From NCBI RefSeq assembly GCF_003672135.1, contig NC_039514.1, positions 15,444,057 to 15,508,056 on the forward strand: DNA of 64,000 nt, in the 5' to 3' direction. The position numbers and the translations under genes are program-made. Positions 62,201 to 64,000 of this stretch are shown here, one piece after another. Numbering within the stretch: position 1 is the first letter of the stretch; every line of letters begins with the position of its first letter. The DNA comes from Ooceraea biroi. Its lineage: Eukaryota; Arthropoda; Insecta; Hymenoptera; Formicidae. The notes below the pieces were generated by a model. The model was not told the DNA's origin, searched no databases, and saw only the letters and a list, made by a program, of their open reading frames with translations.

Positions 62201-63354
62201 TCTTTTCTTCTCTCCATGCTGCACAGTGGTATCCGCGAATGGTGAGATTGCGTCATATCCAGTGGAAAGTTTTTCGCGATTCGCTAGAAAATATACCGCG
62301 ATCGTTTGAATTTTTAGTAAATTTAGTAGATTTAAAAAAACAAGAATTTGTTTTTGATTTCTCCGAATTTTCATTTAATTAACTAATGCGCATTACTCGA
62401 TCGAAAATGTCCGTTTCACACGAGTTATGCTTCCAGCTGCGGATGGCTGCTCTGAACGAGCCGTTTACCGGAGATATGCACGGCACTCGAGGAGCTGACT
62501 ACGCTTGTTATCGCGAAGCCAGGCGGGCAGGCTTGAGAGGTACCTTCCGTGCTTTCCTGAGCTCTCGAGTGCAAAACGTCGACAGCATCGTCAGGCTAGG
62601 AGATCGCGATCTTCCCATAGTTAACATAAAGGTAAGCACGACGAGAACATCCATTATATCGCAAGATTCTCAATTGAACTAAACACTCGAACAAACGAAA
62701 AATAATCGAAAATCTTTCAGGGTGACGTGCTGTTCAATTCCTGGAAGGAAATGTTCAACGGAAACGGAGCGTACTTCTCTCAGAATCCCAGGATTTACAG
62801 CTTCAACGGGAAGAATATCCTTACCGATTTCGGATGGTGAGTATGCAGGAGATAATTATGATAATTTCGTTATGCAACAGCAGTCCTCACGTACAATTGA
62901 GCGTTGTGTTAATACAATCCCATTTAATAAAAGAACAAATTAGCTAAAGAATCGCGAATCCACGAATGATATTGCTGTCTTAAAACTGCTATAAACTATA
63001 AACTTCTACAATATTCGCAATTTTCTTAACGTTCTCACTTTTTGCCTCGGTTTCAGGCCCGATAAAGTCGCGTGGCACGGCTCGCACAAGCTCGGCGATC
63101 GCGCGATGGACACTTACTGCGATGCCTGGCACTCGAGCAGCTCGGATCGCTACGGATTGGGCTCGCCGTTGACCGGTGGTCGGCTCCTGGAACAAGTGCG
63201 CTACTCGTGCGACAATAAATTCGCTCTGCTCTGCATCGAAGTGTCGAGCGAGGTGATAAGGAGACGAAGGAGCATCAACCAACGACCGAACGACGACGTC
63301 GAAATGACGGAGAACGATTACATCGAGTACTTGGAGGAGCTCGTGCAATATTGA
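44224..63354 (+). CDS. Mp: Multiplexin: collagen XV/XVIII-type chain with endostatin
   Basis: A basement-membrane collagen; its C-terminal endostatin can be released by proteolysis. Exons in phase: 44224-44305, 45745-45839, 46954-47130, 47471-47668, 56687-57047, 57609-58000, 58568-58672, 60286-60550, 61406-61480, 61652-61746, 61820-61912, 61998-62099 (or 62120), 62227-62241 (microexon), 62437-62631, 62721-62836 and 63057-63354. Order: acidic/proline-rich linker; interrupted Gly-X-Y blocks, one with a GTCICNATA interruption; a short charged helix (LRELKQLKELKEQ); the trimerisation domain (GTLAYIIDEE, LLVRVNNGWQYLA); a Thr/Pro hinge; endostatin (GADYACYREARRAGLRGTFR, FLSSRVQNVDSIV, WHGSHKLGDR, LLCIEVSS), with the four family Cys visible. 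The end is VQY-stop. The N-terminus with signal peptide was not found; it may lie upstream or be alternative. Confidence 0.93.
44679..45480. mobile_element. Foldback DNA element in multiplexin intron
   Basis: Inverted arms of about 210 bp start ACAAGGAAAGGTTTTTAGGT on the left and read ACAAGGGAAGGTTTTTAGGT on the other strand from the right end. The arms include GGGAGGTCCCCAAATAGAAG and a GCGCGCTACGTGCGC palindrome. The middle holds an (AC)n tract (45189-45251) and a Lys-rich 94-codon ORF (44837-45121) that is partly arm sequence and not recognisable. The target duplication is unclear. Confidence 0.8.
45189..45251. repeat. (AC)n microsatellite
   Basis: Imperfect AC run inside the foldback element. 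The minus-strand ORF with runs of Val-Cys is an artefact of it. Confidence 0.95.
49439..50166. mobile_element. TTAA foldback MITE (family B), full length
   Basis: 728 bp with TTAA at both ends and inverted arms starting GGGGGGAGCCTGCTTTAGAA. The middle joins two copies of the ATTCCCATCGTCGATGAACC word in opposite orientation around an AT-rich loop. Non-coding; piggyBac-type by its TTAA target (inference). Confidence 0.92.
51950..52426. mobile_element. TTAA foldback MITE (family B), internally rearranged
   Basis: 477 bp with the same TTAA ends as the full copy. The centre lost about 250 bp and the inner part is inverted relative to 49439-50166. It carries a T run of about 23 near 52294-52317 and a GGCGCCGGCGTCGCCGGC palindrome near 52120. 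Confidence 0.9.
53288..54572 (+). mobile_element. mariner transposon (Hsmar1/cecropia-like ends), inactivated
   Basis: 1285 bp, the standard mariner size. Inverted ends TTGGGTTGGCCAAAAAGTAA and the reverse complement at the right are nearly perfect for about 30 bp, flanked by TA (53286-53287 and 54573-54574). The ends resemble those of Hsmar1-type elements (from memory). It lies inside the large multiplexin intron. Confidence 0.95.
53473..54390 (+). pseudogene. mariner transposase, broken
   Basis: The N-terminal paired HTH region is intact for 142 codons (MENQKEHFPHILFYYFRKGK, CQNWFTKFRSADFN, RSGRP, TTREIAENLNVSKSSVENHL). It then hits a stop at 53899-53901. The catalytic domain follows in pieces: GDEKWIVYN (first Asp) near 53910, then VFHHDNARPRTS (second Asp) near 54190, then SPDLAPSDYH (third Asp) near 54290, in more than one frame. 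A stop near 53990 and an insertion near 54260 add to the damage. The element cannot make its own transposase. Confidence 0.93.
55640..55820. repeat. Diverged fragment of the 37.4-40.2 kb element, inverted
   Basis: GCGCGCGCTACGCGCGCTAT and the sequence after it are the reverse complement of about 38140-38310, including the start of one 227-bp unit and the unique sequence to its left. One unit only, no array. The minus-strand ORF at 55546-55875 is a by-product. Confidence 0.8.
56110..56508 (+). CDS. Unrecognised ORF with flanking splice-like sites
   Basis: An open frame of 132 codons in the intron before a collagen exon. A T10-run plus AACACAG acceptor at 56144 and a GTGAGT donor at 56505 would define a 360-nt cassette (a multiple of 3). 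The cassette is open only in the phase 2-2 frame, which does not fit the phase 0 multiplexin junction it lies in. The product is basic and Ser-rich with no known domain. It may be an alternative exon, part of a nested gene, or chance. Confidence 0.2.
   Translation: MRDVFFFKSKHSFKSAKENLRSHYSLRGSEPKSPLKRFKSHNKLVLKNGTYTYDSVVQFGSALKRNRESRAISDCTRNNCSPLINGDASVQTAMSGRPQGSQSRNDYSSDLTRKFRLLCACSPVGNPEIFTG
58673..60285 (+). other. Multiplexin intron, nothing else recognised
   Basis: CpG-rich in 58.7-59.3 kb and AT-rich after that. No repeat or gene recognised; short ORFs have no recognisable motif. Confidence 0.6.
60745..61327. mobile_element. TACAGGG-ended near-perfect palindrome (583 bp)
   Basis: Ends TACAGGGTGGCCCATTTTAA and its reverse complement, flanked by TA. 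Arms of about 280 bp are almost identical, leaving a centre of about 20 bases near ATCTTCAAGATGAG. It sits in a short intron (60551-61405), between collagen exons ending ACCAGGCAAG and starting at 61406. Non-coding; the two mirror ORFs (60654-60893 minus, 61179-61373 plus) are the same arm read twice. Confidence 0.93.
62227..62241 (+). other. Mp: 15-nt microexon of multiplexin (WYPRM)
   Basis: TGGTATCCGCGAATG lies between a strong pyrimidine-rich acceptor (TTCTCTCCATGCTGCACAG) and a GTGAGA donor. It is phase 0 on both sides and joins the exon ending NQIP to endostatin starting LRMAAL. It could be skipped without changing frame. Confidence 0.55.
62437..63354 (+). other. Mp: Endostatin domain of multiplexin
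   Basis: The three last coding exons (62437-62631, 62721-62836, 63057-63354) encode a C-type-lectin-like endostatin fold: ALNEPFTGDMHGTRGADYAC, RAFLSSRVQN, VLFNSWKEMF, RIYSFNGKNILTDFGWP, AWHGS, YCDAWHSSS and SCDNKFALLCIE. A 34-residue acidic tail follows and has no counterpart in the vertebrate domain I recall. Confidence 0.93.
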
Positions 63355-64000
63355 ACCATCCCCCTCCCCCTCTCTCTTTCTCTACTTTGATCATCACCAT
63401 TCGCAACAGCGGAAATCGAGCCGTTGTGCAAATAGAGACGCAGATATGTGCGTGCGTGCTGCGTTTCCTCGCGCGACAGGCATATCACCCACGTACGAAT
63501 AATACTGATAATAATAACTCATATCGTGAAATAATAACGCGCGAGCATCGCGCCTCATCGGTCTCGTTCTCGAAATCGCGAAGCCATCTCGGATTCCAGG
63601 CGTATAAATCGCCCGTAGTTCCGCGAGATTACTAGCCAGCCATTCGCTTCAGCCGTCTCAGTTCTCTCTTTCAACCCTTCTTAAAGATAAAAGGAAAGAC
63701 TGATCGTCTAAATGTTCACTCGTCGGTGTTTTGTCATACCGAGTACTCGTACCGGATACTTCTAAGAGCCTGCTCTCGAGAGCTTCGCTCGCCCGAGGCC
63801 TCTCGACGAAGTCGCGACAGTTCGTTAAGCGTTTCCCCCTCGATAAATGTTCAGAAATACTTATAGATCGTCATGCGAGAGACACGAATCCGAAAAATAC
63901 GTGCGCGAATTTTTCATTCAGACTCGAGCTTTGTAGCGCGCTCCAAACGCGCTGAAAGCGGCTCTGACTGATTGTACTTCCCATTCTCTCGTGTAACATG
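63355..64000 (+). other. 3' UTR and downstream flank of multiplexin
   Basis: Non-coding sequence after the stop. A CT-rich stretch follows directly. No clear AATAAA with a downstream GT-rich element was identified. The ORFs here are by chance. Confidence 0.5.

Overview
The window is animal nuclear DNA, almost certainly insect. Its genes have many introns, its collagen gene matches multiplexin (collagen XV/XVIII), and it is full of short TA- and TTAA-flanked DNA transposons. An ant or other hymenopteran is the best guess; this is inference, since nothing in the window proves the order. All exon boundaries below were read by eye from splice signals, phase and family knowledge.

Layout, left to right. 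(1) Srp54, minus strand, 948-3747, nine exons, 506 aa. (2) A 2.2-kb tandem array of foldback TTAA elements, 4304-6482. (3) CSN1 (COP9 signalosome subunit 1), minus strand, 7149-9206, five exons, 485 aa. (4) A CCCAG-ended element carrying an ~18-copy minisatellite, 10059-11924. (5) A two-exon homeobox gene, minus strand, 12158-13519, with an N-terminal Groucho-type eh1 motif. Its second exon is only 25 codons and its intron holds a short secreted-peptide ORF on the other strand. (6) Transposons at 14451-17933, including a pogo/Tigger-like relic with the TTAA array nested in it. (7) Adenylosuccinate synthetase, plus strand, 18380-21788, six exons, 451 aa. (8) A third TTAA array, 22726-24559. (9) An aldo-keto reductase gene in pieces: its 3' half is on the minus strand (25480-26303), and its 5' half is on the plus strand twice (28712-29036 and 35280-35609). 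A 100-N scaffold gap and a 4.46-kb AT-rich, C-poor block lie among the pieces. (10) A TA-flanked element containing a 227-bp satellite, 37387-40203. (11) Multiplexin, plus strand, from 44224 (possibly 36076) to 63354. It covers the collagen triple-helical part, the trimerisation domain and the endostatin domain, with a mariner, two TTAA foldbacks and two TA foldbacks in its introns.

The intact genes are unrelated housekeeping or developmental genes and do not form a pathway: co-translational targeting, deneddylation, purine synthesis, a transcription factor and a basement-membrane collagen. The least ordinary parts are the 475/493-bp MITE-plus-spacer arrays found at three loci, the hidden second homeobox exon, the intronic secreted micro-ORF, a probable 15-nt microexon in front of endostatin, and the broken reductase region. 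That region looks more like an assembly of two unpolished allelic copies than real biology.
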